A DNA stretch of 64,000 nt from Mycobacterium gordonae (GTDB lineage: Bacteria; Actinomycetota; Actinomycetes; Mycobacteriales; Mycobacteriaceae). The DNA lies in assembly GCF_002101675.1 (NCBI RefSeq), contig NZ_LQOY01000093.1, forward strand, positions 1-64,000. Direction: 5' to 3'. Of this stretch, positions 25,432 to 33,055 are shown one piece after another (the stretch's first letter is position 1; the number at the start of each line of letters is the position of its first letter). The notes beneath the pieces are model-generated. The model ran no database searches and was not told where the DNA came from. It saw only the letters and a list, made by a program, of their open reading frames with translations. The translations under genes and the position numbers were made by a program.

Positions 25432-26205
25432 ATGACGGAGTCCAGGGAGCCCCAAGCCGCCGGCGCGGCAGCCCCGAGGACCAGCGCCAACGGCTCGTCG
25501 TCGACCTACTCCCGCGTGCTGCTCAAGCTCGGCGGCGAGATGTTCGGTGGAGGGCAGGTCGGGCTGGATCCCGACGTCGTCGCGCTGGTGGCCCGGCAGA
25601 TCGCCGAAGTGGTTCGCAGCGGCGTACAGGTCGCGGTGGTGATCGGCGGCGGCAACTTCTTCCGCGGCGCGCAGCTGCAACAGCGGGGGATGGAACGGAC
25701 CCGGTCGGACTACATGGGCATGCTCGGGACCGTGATGAACAGCCTTGCGCTGCAGGACTTCCTGGAGAAGGAAGGCATCGTCACCCGTGTCCAGACCGCG
25801 ATCACGATGGGTCAGGTGGCCGAGCCGTACCTCCCTTTGCGGGCGGTGCGCCACCTGGAGAAGGGCCGGGTCGTGATCTTCGGCGCCGGCATGGGTCTGC
25901 CCTACTTCTCCACCGACACCACCGCTGCGCAGCGGGCCCTGGAAATCGGCGCCGACGTGGTCCTGATGGCCAAGGCGGTCGATGGTGTGTTCGCCGAAGA
26001 CCCGCGGGAGAATCCCGAGGCGGAGTTGCTCACCGCCATCAGCCACCGCGAAGTCATCGACCGCGGCCTGCGGGTGGCCGATGCCACCGCGTTCAGTCTC
26101 TGTATGGACAATGGCATGCCGATCCTGGTGTTCAACTTGCTGACCGACGGCAATATCGCGCGGGCGGTGGCAGGTGAGAAGATCGGGACGCTGGTCACCA
26201 CCTGA
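25432..26205 (+). CDS. pyrH: Uridylate kinase
   Basis: A 257-residue UMP kinase of the amino-acid-kinase fold, making UDP from UMP and ATP. Core blocks include [34 protein letters not shown] and [28 protein letters not shown]; the C-terminal half has [17 protein letters not shown]. The hexamer is allosterically controlled by GTP and UTP in other species. A Ser/Ala-rich extension of about 25 residues precedes the kinase, as in M. tuberculosis. Start ATG 25432 with GAGGAG 8 nt upstream. Confidence 0.97.
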   Translation: MTESREPQAAGAAAPRTSANGSSSTYSRVLLKLGGEMFGGGQVGLDPDVVALVARQIAEVVRSGVQVAVVIGGGNFFRGAQLQQRGMERTRSDYMGMLGTVMNSLALQDFLEKEGIVTRVQTAITMGQVAEPYLPLRAVRHLEKGRVVIFGAGMGLPYFSTDTTAAQRALEIGADVVLMAKAVDGVFAEDPRENPEAELLTAISHREVIDRGLRVADATAFSLCMDNGMPILVFNLLTDGNIARAVAGEKIGTLVTT

Positions 26206-26216
26206 ACGGGAAGACG

Positions 26217-26297
26217 TAATAATGATCCGCGCTTGCGACGATGCAGCTAGCACCGATGCGGGGGCACCACCCGCTTGCGGGGGAAGGAGCGGCGCAC
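26217..26297. repeat. MIRU-like intergenic element between pyrH and frr
   Basis: The spacer contains CGCGCTTGCGACGATGCAG (26230-26248), the core of mycobacterial interspersed repetitive units, followed by CCACCCGCTTGCGGGGG (26267-26283), which can form a small CCCGC/GCGGG hairpin just before the AAGGAG of frr (26284-26289). I recall that M. tuberculosis carries the VNTR locus MIRU31/ETR-E in the corresponding spacer; only one unit is present here. Confidence 0.6.
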
Positions 26298-26855
26298 GTG
26301 ATTGACGAGGCTCTCTTCGATGCCGAGGAGAAGATGGAGAAGGCCGTATCCGTGGCCCGGGACGACCTGTCCACAATCCGGACCGGCCGCGCCAACCCGG
26401 GGATGTTCTCCCGGATCGTCATCGACTACTACGGCGCAACGACCCCGATCACCCAGTTGGCCAGTATCAATGTCCCCGAGGCGCGGATGGTGGTGATCAA
26501 GCCCTACGAGGCCGGCCAGCTGAACGCCATCGAGAACGCGATCCGGAACTCCGACCTGGGCGTGAACCCCACCAACGACGGCACGATCATCCGGGTGGCC
26601 ATTCCACAGCTGACCGAGGAGCGCCGGCGGGAGCTGGTCAAGCAGGCCAAGGCGAAGGGCGAGGACGCCCGGGTCTCGGTGCGCAACATCCGGCGCAAAG
26701 CGATGGAGGAGTTGCACCGCATCCGCAAGGATGGCGAGGCCGGTGAAGACGAGGTCGGGCGCGCCGAGAAAGACCTGGAGAAGGCCACCCATCAATACGT
26801 CGCCCAGATCGACGAACTGGTCAAACACAAAGAAGGTGAGCTGCTGGAGGTCTAG
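26298..26855 (+). CDS. frr: Ribosome recycling factor
   Basis: A 185-residue protein, the exact usual length, which with EF-G splits post-termination ribosomes. The start [23 protein letters not shown], the block [20 protein letters not shown] and the helix [24 protein letters not shown] are canonical. GTG 26298 has AAGGAG 8 nt upstream, favouring it over an upstream ATG at 26241 that lies in the MIRU-like element. It is between pyrH and cdsA in the common bacterial order. Confidence 0.97.
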   Translation: MIDEALFDAEEKMEKAVSVARDDLSTIRTGRANPGMFSRIVIDYYGATTPITQLASINVPEARMVVIKPYEAGQLNAIENAIRNSDLGVNPTNDGTIIRVAIPQLTEERRRELVKQAKAKGEDARVSVRNIRRKAMEELHRIRKDGEAGEDEVGRAEKDLEKATHQYVAQIDELVKHKEGELLEV

Positions 26856-26878
26856 CGACCACCCCGCAGCTCAGTGTC

Positions 26879-27814
26879 TTGAAGTCCGTGGCAACCACCG
26901 ATGCCGGCAGCCCGTCCGACGAACCGCGTGACGTCTCCATCCAGCCGGTGAAGAAGACGTCCCGCGCAGGGCGCGACCTGCCCGCCGCCATCGCGGTGGG
27001 TGTCAGCATCGGCGCCGTGCTCATCGCGACGATGCTGTGGTTTCCGCATTTCTGGGTGGTGTACTGCGCCCTGGCCACCGTGGTGGCCAGCCATGAGGTG
27101 GTCCGGCGGCTGCGCGAGGCCGGGTACCTGATCCCGGTCATCCCGCTGCTGATCGGCGGCCAGGTGACCGTCTGGCTGACCTGGCCGTACCGCGCCGTCG
27201 GTGCGCTGGCCGGCTTCGGCGGCATGGTGGTGGTCTGCATGATCTGGCGGCTGTTCATGCAGGACAAGCCCGCCGCTGATGCGGAGGTGGCGAGCCCCGA
27301 CGGTGCACCGCCCGCGCGGCACTACCTGCGCGACGTGTCGGCCACCGTCTTCCTCTGCGTCTGGGTCCCACTGTTCGCGTCGTTCGCCGCGATGCTGGTC
27401 TATGACCCCAAGCATGGCCCCGGATGGGTGTTCTGCATGATGATCGCCGTTGTGTGCTCCGACACCGGCGGCTACGCGGTGGGTGCCTTGTTCGGCAAAC
27501 ACCCGATGGTGCCGATGATCAGCCCGAAGAAGTCCTGGGAGGGCTTCGGCGGCTCGTTGCTCTTCGGCATCACCGCGACCATCCTGACCGCGACTTTCCT
27601 GGCCGGAAAATCGTGGTGGGTCGGTGCGTTGCTGGGTCTGCTGTTCGTGCTCACCACCACGCTGGGCGACCTGATCGAATCCCAGGTGAAGCGTGATTTG
27701 GGGATCAAAGACATGGGCCGGCTGCTGCCGGGACACGGCGGTCTGATGGACCGGCTTGACGGCATCTTGCCGTCCGCGGTCGCGGCCTGGACCGTCCTGA
27801 CGCTGTTGCCCTGA
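26879..27814 (+). CDS. cdsA: Phosphatidate cytidylyltransferase
   Basis: A 311-residue integral membrane enzyme that makes CDP-diacylglycerol from CTP and phosphatidic acid, the precursor of phosphatidylinositol and cardiolipin. It has about eight hydrophobic segments after a 35-residue polar start. The CDP-DG synthase signature is clear near the C-terminus: [21 protein letters not shown] then [10 protein letters not shown]. Start is either TTG 26879 or GTG 26888; neither has a strong Shine-Dalgarno. It is 23 nt after frr. Confidence 0.95.
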   Translation: MKSVATTDAGSPSDEPRDVSIQPVKKTSRAGRDLPAAIAVGVSIGAVLIATMLWFPHFWVVYCALATVVASHEVVRRLREAGYLIPVIPLLIGGQVTVWLTWPYRAVGALAGFGGMVVVCMIWRLFMQDKPAADAEVASPDGAPPARHYLRDVSATVFLCVWVPLFASFAAMLVYDPKHGPGWVFCMMIAVVCSDTGGYAVGALFGKHPMVPMISPKKSWEGFGGSLLFGITATILTATFLAGKSWWVGALLGLLFVLTTTLGDLIESQVKRDLGIKDMGRLLPGHGGLMDRLDGILPSAVAAWTVLTLLP

Positions 27815-27822
27815 ACCTCTGT

Positions 27823-27842
27823 GCACCGGTCGCGTCCGGTGC
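27823..27842 (+). terminator. Hairpin between cdsA and rlmN
   Basis: A perfect GCACCGG (27823-27829) / CCGGTGC (27836-27842) stem with a 6-nt loop, 8 nt after the cdsA stop and 23 nt before the rlmN start. There is no U-tract, so partial termination or attenuation is as likely as full termination. Confidence 0.4.
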
Positions 27843-27864
27843 GGCGTGTCAGACTGGACTGGTT

Positions 27865-28959
27865 ATGTCTCAGCAGTTGGTATTCGAGGCGCCCCGGCGC
27901 GGTAAACCGCCGCGGCATCTTGCCGACCTGGACGCCGCCGGCCGCGCGGACGCGGTCGCCGAACTTGGCATGCCGGCGTTTCGGGCCAAGCAACTCGCCA
28001 ACCAGTACTACGGACGGCTGATCGCCGATCCGCATCAGATGACCGATCTGCCAGCGGCGGTGCGCGACGTCGTCGCGACGAAGATGTTCCCGGTGCTGCT
28101 CACCGCGGCGCGCGAAGTGACCTGCGATGCCGGGCAGACGCGAAAGACGTTGTGGCGGGCCGGCGATGGCGCCACCGTCGAGTCGGTGCTGATGCGCTAC
28201 CCGCACCGCAACACCGTGTGCATCTCCTCGCAGGCCGGCTGCGGTATGGCGTGCCCCTTTTGTGCCACCGGGCAGGGCGGGCTGACCCGCAACCTGTCGA
28301 CGGCGGAGATCCTCGAGCAGGTGCGAGCCGCGGCGGTCGCGTTGCGCGACGACTTCGGTGACCGGTTGTCCAACGTGGTGTTCATGGGCATGGGGGAGCC
28401 GCTGGCCAACTACTCGCGGGTGGTGGCCGCCGTTCGTCGCATCACCGAGGCGCCGCCGTCGGGCTTCGGGATCTCGGCCCGGTCAGTGACGGTATCGACG
28501 GTCGGTCTGGCGCCGGCGATCCGGAAGCTGGCCGACGAGCGGCTGGGGGTGACGCTCGCGTTGTCGCTGCATACCCCCGACGACGAGCTGCGTGACACGC
28601 TGGTGCCGGTCAACAATCGGTGGAAGGTCAGCGAGGTGCTGGACGCGGCGCGTTACTACGCTGACGTCACCGGTCGGCGGGTGTCCATCGAGTACGCGCT
28701 GATCCGCGACGTCAACGACCAGCCGTGGCGGGCAGACATGCTGGGCAAGAAGCTGCACCGCGCGCTGGGGGCGTTGGCGCATGTGAATTTGATTCCGCTG
28801 AATCCGACCCCGGGCAGCGACTGGGACGCCAGCCCCAAGCCGGTCGAGCTCGAGTTTGTCAGACGTGTTCGCGCGCAAGGGGTTTCGTGCACGGTGCGGG
28901 ATACCCGCGGCCGCGAGATAGCAGCGGCGTGCGGACAGCTGGCCGCCGGGGGCGGGTAG
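27865..28959 (+). CDS. rlmN: 23S rRNA/tRNA adenosine C2-methyltransferase RlmN
   Basis: A 364-residue radical-SAM methyltransferase that makes m2A2503 in 23S rRNA and m2A37 in tRNAs. The iron-sulfur motif CxxxCxxC is CGMACPFC, preceded by [21 protein letters not shown] is the SAM-binding block, and the second methyl-carrying cysteine is in [14 protein letters not shown] near the C-terminus. Length equals that of Rv2879c/2880c. The last ten residues ([10 protein letters not shown]) lie in the first unit of a 58-bp tandem repeat, so the end of the protein is shaped by it. Confidence 0.96.
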   Translation: MSQQLVFEAPRRGKPPRHLADLDAAGRADAVAELGMPAFRAKQLANQYYGRLIADPHQMTDLPAAVRDVVATKMFPVLLTAAREVTCDAGQTRKTLWRAGDGATVESVLMRYPHRNTVCISSQAGCGMACPFCATGQGGLTRNLSTAEILEQVRAAAVALRDDFGDRLSNVVFMGMGEPLANYSRVVAAVRRITEAPPSGFGISARSVTVSTVGLAPAIRKLADERLGVTLALSLHTPDDELRDTLVPVNNRWKVSEVLDAARYYADVTGRRVSIEYALIRDVNDQPWRADMLGKKLHRALGALAHVNLIPLNPTPGSDWDASPKPVELEFVRRVRAQGVSCTVRDTRGREIAAACGQLAAGGG

Positions 28960-29089
28960 CTGGAGCGCACGCCATTCAGCCCGGGCGTGCGGACAGCTGG
29001 CCGCCGGGGGCGGGTAGCTGGAGCGCGCGCCATTCAGCCCGGGCGTGCGGACAGCTGGCCGCCGGGGGCGGGTAGCTGGAGCGCGCGCC
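28929..29089. repeat. 58-bp tandem repeat, 2.8 copies
   Basis: Units start at 28929, 28987 and 29045 with GTGCGGACAGCTGGCCGCCG; the third stops after 45 bp. The first two units differ at one base (GCGCACGCC versus GCGCGCGCC), and the third matches the second. Unit 1 includes the last codons and stop of rlmN. No equivalent was seen elsewhere in the window. It is a candidate variable-number locus. Confidence 0.9.
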
Positions 29090-29107
29090 GGACGCCACGC
29101 CGCCCAC

Positions 29108-29156
29108 CCTGAAAATTTGCAGCGGAAATGCGAGTAGGGACCTGCAAATCTTCAGG
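29108..29156. repeat. Dispersed palindromic repeat, copy 2
   Basis: CCTGAAAATTTGCAG (29108-29122) pairs with CTGCAAATCTTCAGG (29142-29156), one mismatch, around GCGGAAATGCGAGTAGGGA. It belongs to the same family as the copies in trmD (3011-3067) and before map (42857-42905) and follows directly after the 58-bp tandem array. Confidence 0.8.
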
Positions 29157-29206
29157 CTCGGTGAAGCGCGCGCCCACCCGTGGTGTCCAGCGTCATCACC
29201 GAGCCG

Positions 29207-29255
29207 GTAAAGCTGCAGCGGAAATGCGAGTAGGGCCTGTAAAAAGCAGGGTCCG
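29207..29255. repeat. Dispersed palindromic repeat, decayed copy 3
   Basis: The centre CAGCGGAAATGCGAGTAGGG is identical to that of copy 2, 97 bp upstream, but the outer arms have diverged (GGTAAAGCTG on the left, CTGTAAAAAGCAGG on the right) and pair only poorly. It is probably a local duplication of copy 2 that has decayed. The remaining sequence up to 29361 has no gene and should contain the mpt53 promoter. Confidence 0.6.
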
Positions 29256-29361
29256 TGCGACGCGGCGCCACCGGCAACTCGACAACCCACCGAGCGAGGT
29301 GTTGAACCCTTCCCCGGCGTCAATACGTCGTCAAAGTAAAGCCAGCGAACAGAGGTGTGCG

Positions 29362-29865
29362 ATGAAATTGCTTTCCCTGCTCAAGTTTTCTCTTGCTATA
29401 GCTGTCGCAGTGCTAGTACTCGGGCTGGCTGCCGCGCCACGCGCAACCGCCGCCGACGACCGCCTGAATTTCACCGCCACCACCCTCAGCGGCGCCCCGT
29501 TCAACGGAGCGACCCTGCAGGGCAAGCCCGCGGTGTTGTGGTTCTGGACGCCGTTCTGCCCGTTCTGCAATGCCGAAGCTCCCGCACTGAGCCAGGTCGC
29601 GGCCGCCAACCCGGGCGTCACCTTCGTCGGGGTCGCCGCTCACTCGGACGTCGGGCAGATGCAGGGTTTCGTCTCCAAGTACGGCCTGAACTTCACTAAC
29701 CTCAACGACGCCGACGGCGCGATCTGGGCGCGCTATAACGTGCCCTGGCAGCCCGCCTGGGTGTTCTACCGCGCCGACGGATCCTCGACTTTCGTCAACA
29801 ACACCACCTCGGCCATGTCGCAGCAGGATTTGCAGGGCCGGGTCTCCGCCCTGACATCAGGGTGA
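29362..29865 (+). CDS. mpt53: Secreted DsbE-like thiol oxidoreductase MPT53
   Basis: A 167-residue exported thioredoxin-fold protein. The signal peptide (LLSLLKFSLAIAVAVLVLGL) ends near ATAA at residue 31. The active site CPFC is Cys66-Cys69 in FWTPFCPFCNAEAP, and the cis-Pro loop is VPWQPAWVFY. M. tuberculosis MPT53 (Rv2878c) oxidises exported proteins to form disulfides. ATG 29362 was preferred over a reading from 29128 that runs through the repeat region. It overlaps the CcdA-like gene by 4 nt, so that protein is its likely electron partner. Confidence 0.95.
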   Translation: MKLLSLLKFSLAIAVAVLVLGLAAAPRATAADDRLNFTATTLSGAPFNGATLQGKPAVLWFWTPFCPFCNAEAPALSQVAAANPGVTFVGVAAHSDVGQMQGFVSKYGLNFTNLNDADGAIWARYNVPWQPAWVFYRADGSSTFVNNTTSAMSQQDLQGRVSALTSG

Positions 29866-30710
29866 ACCAAGCCCTGATCGGCTTGGCCTTCGCCGCCGGG
29901 CTGGTGGCCGCCCTGAATCCGTGCGGATTTGCCATGCTTCCGGCGTACCTGCTGTTGGTGGTGGGCGAGCGGCAATCAGTGAGCCCCATCGCGGCCGTCG
30001 GCCGGGCACTGGCCGCCACGCTGGTAATGGCGCTCGGATTCCTGACCGTCTTTGGGTTGTTCGGCGCGCTGACCATCTCGGCGGCGTCCACGGTGCAGCG
30101 CTACCTGCCGTATGTGACAGTGGCGATAGGGGGCGCGCTGATCGTGCTCGGCGCCTGGTTGCTGTCGGGCCGTGAGATGAGGCTGTTGTCGTTCGGTCCG
30201 CGGTGGGCGCCGACCGCGCGGCTGGGTTCCCTCTACGCATACGGCGTGAGCTATGCGATCGCCTCGCTGTCGTGCACGGTCGGGCCGTTTTTGGCGGTCA
30301 CCGGCGCCGGACTGCGCAGCGGCTCGGTGCTCGGCGGCATCACGGTCTACGGCGCCTACCTCGCCGGGCTGACGCTGGTGGTGGGGGCTTTGGCGATTGC
30401 CGCGGCAACCGCTCAGTCGACGCTGGTCGCCCGGATGCGGGCGATCCTGCCGTTCGTCAATCGAATCGGCGGTGTGCTCCTCATCCTGGTAGGGGCCTAT
30501 GTCGGCTACTACGGCGTGTATGAGATTCGGCTGTTCGGCGCCAACGGCAGTCCCGAAGATGCGGTGATCGCCGCGGCCGGCCGCCTGCAGGGCACTCTCG
30601 CCGCCTGGGTGCACGAACATGGCGCCTGGCCGTGGGCGGTAGTGCTGGCCGTCGCGCTCGGCGTGTCCTGGTACCGGCGCCGGCGTGCGCGACACCACGC
30701 CCCGTTGTAA
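29862..30710 (+). CDS. CcdA-like thiol-disulfide transporter
   Basis: A 282-residue membrane protein with six or more helices. The two redox cysteines of CcdA are present in the first and fourth helices: LNPCGFAMLPAYLL and SLSCTVGPFLAVTG, together with the paired Pro residues. CcdA carries electrons from cytoplasmic thioredoxin to an extracytoplasmic thioredoxin-like partner, here presumably MPT53. GTG 29862 overlaps the mpt53 stop. It corresponds to Rv2877c. The C-terminus is a basic Arg/His-rich tail. Confidence 0.92.
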   Translation: MNQALIGLAFAAGLVAALNPCGFAMLPAYLLLVVGERQSVSPIAAVGRALAATLVMALGFLTVFGLFGALTISAASTVQRYLPYVTVAIGGALIVLGAWLLSGREMRLLSFGPRWAPTARLGSLYAYGVSYAIASLSCTVGPFLAVTGAGLRSGSVLGGITVYGAYLAGLTLVVGALAIAAATAQSTLVARMRAILPFVNRIGGVLLILVGAYVGYYGVYEIRLFGANGSPEDAVIAAAGRLQGTLAAWVHEHGAWPWAVVLAVALGVSWYRRRRARHHAPL

Positions 30711-30711
30711 A

Positions 30712-30739
30712 TGACACCATAATGGTGTCATGATGACAC
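30712..30739 (+). promoter_or_regulatory. Perfect 19-bp operator of the RHH/DUF4097 operon
   Basis: TGACACCATAATGGTGTCA (30712-30730) is a perfect palindrome, followed by a further half-site TGATGACAC (30731-30739). CATGAT (30729-30734) can serve as a -10 element, putting the transcription start at or near the GTG at 30741, that is, a leaderless message whose promoter is covered by the operator. It begins 1 nt after the preceding gene's stop. Confidence 0.7.
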
Positions 30740-30740
30740 T

Positions 30741-31235
30741 GTGGATCTGCAGCCGTACATCGACTCCGTCCGGCACGAGCTGACCGTTGCCGCTTCGGCG
30801 GCCGGCGCAGAGGCCCAGGATTTGGCCGAACGTCTAACCGCACCGCTGGAATCCGCGCTGCGGCTGGCGCTGCTGGAAGCCCTGTCGGCGGCCACCGAAG
30901 AAATCACCGGTGAGTTGGCACCGGGGTCGGTCGAACTGCGGCTGCGTGGGCGGGACCCGGACTTCGTCGTGAGCCCACCACCCGAGGAAAACACCTTCGA
31001 CGACGCCGACGAGACAGCATTCGTCGCGCCATTCGAGGACGACGGAGCCACCTGGCGGGTCACCCTTCGGTTGCCCGAGCGGCTTCGGGCTTCGGTTGAG
31101 GCGGCCGCTCGCCGCGACGGTGCGTCGCTGAACAGCTGGCTGGTACGGGTCGCGGGCACCGCGGCGGCGGGCGGCCACAAGACCGCCCGGCCGTCACACC
31201 ACACGGCGCACCGCCTCACGGGCTGGGCGCGCTGA
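30741..31235 (+). CDS. Ribbon-helix-helix regulator, HicB/toxin-antitoxin-like
   Basis: A 164-residue protein starting at a GTG with no leader. Residues 110-145 (WRVTLRLPERLRASVEAAARRDGASLNSWLVRVA) have the strand-helix-helix pattern of Arc/MetJ DNA-binding proteins. The N-terminal half is a helical, acidic region (HELTVAASAAGAEAQDLAERLTAPLE) probably used for protein contacts. It very likely represses its own operon through the adjoining perfect palindrome. The next gene is a DUF4097 protein 23 nt downstream. No toxin fold was recognised, so the pair is not called a toxin-antitoxin module. Confidence 0.75.
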   Translation: MDLQPYIDSVRHELTVAASAAGAEAQDLAERLTAPLESALRLALLEALSAATEEITGELAPGSVELRLRGRDPDFVVSPPPEENTFDDADETAFVAPFEDDGATWRVTLRLPERLRASVEAAARRDGASLNSWLVRVAGTAAAGGHKTARPSHHTAHRLTGWAR

Positions 31236-31258
31236 ACACTCATCAAGGAGAAACCACC

Positions 31259-32062
31259 ATGTCTTTATTCACCACCCCCGAGCCGATCAGCGTTCGTGTT
31301 GAGGCCGGCGCGGGCTCGGTCCGCCTCAGCGCGACCGAGCGCACCGACACCGCAGTTCAGGTGCGCCCAGACGACGCAACATGCGATGCCGACGTCTGGG
31401 CCGCCGAGCATGTGCGCGTCGACTTCCGCGACGGAAGGTTGACCGTTTCAACTCCCAAGCGCTCGCGACATCGGGGTGGGTCGGTACAGATCGATATCGC
31501 ACTGCCCTCCCGGTCGCGGTTGCACGCAACCCTGGGATCGGCCGACCTACGCGCGGAAGGGGAGTACGGCGACGTGCGGCTCGCGGTCGCCGGCGGCGAT
31601 GCCGCGATCGACGCAGTGATCGGAAAACTAAAGGCCGCCAGCGGTTCTGGCTCGATCGCGGTGCAGACGGTGCAGGGGTACGCCGGGATCGCCACGTCGT
31701 CTGGGTCGGTGCGCGTCGAAACGCTCGAGGGAGAGCTCAGGTTCAAGGCTGCCAGTGGCTCGCTGTCCATCGACACCTTGCGAGGCACGGTCAAGTCGCG
31801 CACCGCGTCCGGTTCGGTGATCCTCGAGGCCGGTGTCCGAGGCGTTGTCGACGCGCATACCGGCAGCGGTGAGGTCGCCGTCGGCGTCCCCGAAGGCACC
31901 GCCGTGAAATTCGACATCACCACCGGCTCCGGCGTCGTCACCAACCGGCTGCAGCCGGCTAACGGGCCCGAAGGCGATGACGAGACCCTTGTCCTACATG
32001 TCCGCAGTGGCTCCGGCGACGTCCATATTCACCGGGACCCGGTGGCCGCGCCGGCTACCTGA
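31259..32062 (+). CDS. DUF4097 beta-repeat protein
   Basis: A 267-residue protein built from a repeating SGSG-centred beta pattern (KAASGSGSIAVQTVQG, ATSSGSVRVETLEG, KAASGSLSIDTLRG, RTASGSVILEAGVRG, HTGSGEVAVGVPEG), the mark of DUF4097 right-handed beta-structures. It has no signal peptide or membrane segment. AAGGAG lies 8-13 nt before ATG 31259. Some DUF4097 proteins pair with small transcription regulators as here; the role is unknown. Its last 8 nt overlap the end of the convergent DUF2631 gene. Confidence 0.85.
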   Translation: MSLFTTPEPISVRVEAGAGSVRLSATERTDTAVQVRPDDATCDADVWAAEHVRVDFRDGRLTVSTPKRSRHRGGSVQIDIALPSRSRLHATLGSADLRAEGEYGDVRLAVAGGDAAIDAVIGKLKAASGSGSIAVQTVQGYAGIATSSGSVRVETLEGELRFKAASGSLSIDTLRGTVKSRTASGSVILEAGVRGVVDAHTGSGEVAVGVPEGTAVKFDITTGSGVVTNRLQPANGPEGDDETLVLHVRSGSGDVHIHRDPVAAPAT

Positions 32063-32309
32063 GCCAGCCGCGCTTGCGACCCCAGATGTCGCGCACCAGC
32101 ACGAACAACGCCAGCGCGGCGAACCCGATCAGGAACCAGTCCTCGACGTGACCGACGTGGTTACCGCGCAGCATGGCCAGCAGGAAAATGACGATGATCA
32201 GTCCCGTGACGTGCCACGTGCGGTAGTTGATCCTGCTCCATCCCCAGCGCGCGGACGGCACCTCGGCCTCGTCGACGCCGGCATACGGCTCCACCTCAGT
32301 ACTGGCCAC
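32055..32309 (-). CDS. DUF2631 membrane protein
   Basis: An 84-residue protein with two predicted membrane helices (TWHVTGLIIVIFLLAMLRG and VEDWFLIGFAALALFVLVRDIW) and a basic end GRKRGWLR. GTG 32309 has a strong GGAGGG 6 nt upstream, better than an ATG at 32342 that lacks one. It is the last gene of the mpt83-dipZ-mpt70 block, 87 nt after mpt70, as Rv2876 is in M. tuberculosis. The ribosome binding site and start are inside a 15-bp inverted repeat. Function unknown. Confidence 0.87.
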   Translation of the reverse strand: MASTEVEPYAGVDEAEVPSARWGWSRINYRTWHVTGLIIVIFLLAMLRGNHVGHVEDWFLIGFAALALFVLVRDIWGRKRGWLR

Positions 32310-32379
32310 GGCGATCCCTCCGGTTGTCACTCGGACTGACACTGCCTGAACATTCTGGCACAGGCCGGAGGGATCGCCG
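32309..32379 (-). promoter_or_regulatory. Inverted repeat sequestering the DUF2631 ribosome binding site
   Basis: The arm 32365-32379 is perfectly complementary over 15 bp to 32309-32323, which holds GGAGGG and the first base of the GTG start. In the minus-strand transcript the upstream arm would act as an anti-Shine-Dalgarno, giving a hairpin with a 41-nt loop. It starts 18 nt after the mpt70 stop, so it could alternatively be an intercistronic hairpin or terminator. Confidence 0.6.
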
Positions 32380-32396
32380 CAACGCAGCTTCAGCGC

Positions 32397-32978
32397 TTAC
32401 GCCGGGGGCATCAGCACCGTGTCGATCAGGTAGACCTGCGCGTTGGCCGTCGAGACGCCGCCGCAGACCACGCCCGCATTGTTGACCCGGATGTTGTTGC
32501 CCATGCCGGTGACGGTCACGCTCGCGCCCTGCAGCGTCTTGTGGGTGCCGATCACCCGGTTCGGGCTGGCCTGCCCGTTGACCACGTGATAGGTCAGGAT
32601 GCTGGTCAACAGATTCGAGTCAGTCTTGAGCTGCTCGATGGTGGCAGGCGGCAGCTTGCCGAACGCGGCGTCCGTCGGCGCGAAGACGGTGTACTGACCG
32701 CTGTTGAGGGTGTCGACCAGGTTCACCTGCGGGTTGAGCTGCCCGGACAACGCCGACGTCAGCGTGGTGAGCATCGGGTTGGCCGCCGCGGCCTCGGTGA
32801 CCGGTACCGTTGACATGCCCTGTACCGACGCGGGGCCGGTGGGGTTGGCCGCCGCGTAGTCCGCACATCCCGGACCGACCAGGTCGCTGGCCGCTGCGGT
32901 CGGCGCCAGCGCTAGGCCGCCCGACATCAGTGCGACCGCGAAACCGGCTGCTGCCATTGAGGTTTTCGTCTTCATCAT
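32397..32978 (-). CDS. mpt70: Secreted FAS1-domain antigen MPT70
   Basis: A 193-residue exported protein (the length of MPT70). Signal peptide ([24 protein letters not shown]) then a FAS1 domain with its H1 and H2 blocks ([20 protein letters not shown] and [20 protein letters not shown]) and the closing [12 protein letters not shown]. The two Cys ([14 protein letters not shown]) form the disulfide known in MPT70. ATG 32978 has AGGAG 8 nt upstream; a second ATG follows immediately. FAS1 domains bind cell-surface ligands. A SigK promoter lies at 33026-33052. Confidence 0.96.
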   Translation of the reverse strand: MMKTKTSMAAAGFAVALMSGGLALAPTAAASDLVGPGCADYAAANPTGPASVQGMSTVPVTEAAAANPMLTTLTSALSGQLNPQVNLVDTLNSGQYTVFAPTDAAFGKLPPATIEQLKTDSNLLTSILTYHVVNGQASPNRVIGTHKTLQGASVTVTGMGNNIRVNNAGVVCGGVSTANAQVYLIDTVLMPPA

Positions 32979-33025
32979 TAGTTCGCTCCTCGTAGTTGAG
33001 TGCCGAGAGACCCCTGACATCAAGG

Positions 33026-33052
33026 ATTCGGAGCCACGCGCCACCTGGATGG
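33026..33052 (-). promoter_or_regulatory. SigK promoter of mpt70
   Basis: On the minus strand CCATCC (33047-33052), 16 bp and CGAAT (33026-33030) match the SigK consensus CCATCC-N16/17-CGAAT exactly. The start point would lie near 33018, giving a leader of about 40 nt before mpt70. The -35 box is only 3 bp from the dipZ stop. Confidence 0.85.
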
Positions 33053-33055
33053 GTG

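Noticed and set aside
28929..29089. CRISPR-like array
   Set aside because: Units are tandem without unique spacers and only 2.8 copies exist.
29128..29361. Longer N-terminus for MPT53
   Set aside because: It would run through the palindromic repeats and put the signal peptide inside the protein.
30741..32062. Calling the RHH/DUF4097 pair a toxin-antitoxin module
   Set aside because: The partner has no toxin fold and is larger than typical toxins; only the RHH protein and operator resemble such modules.
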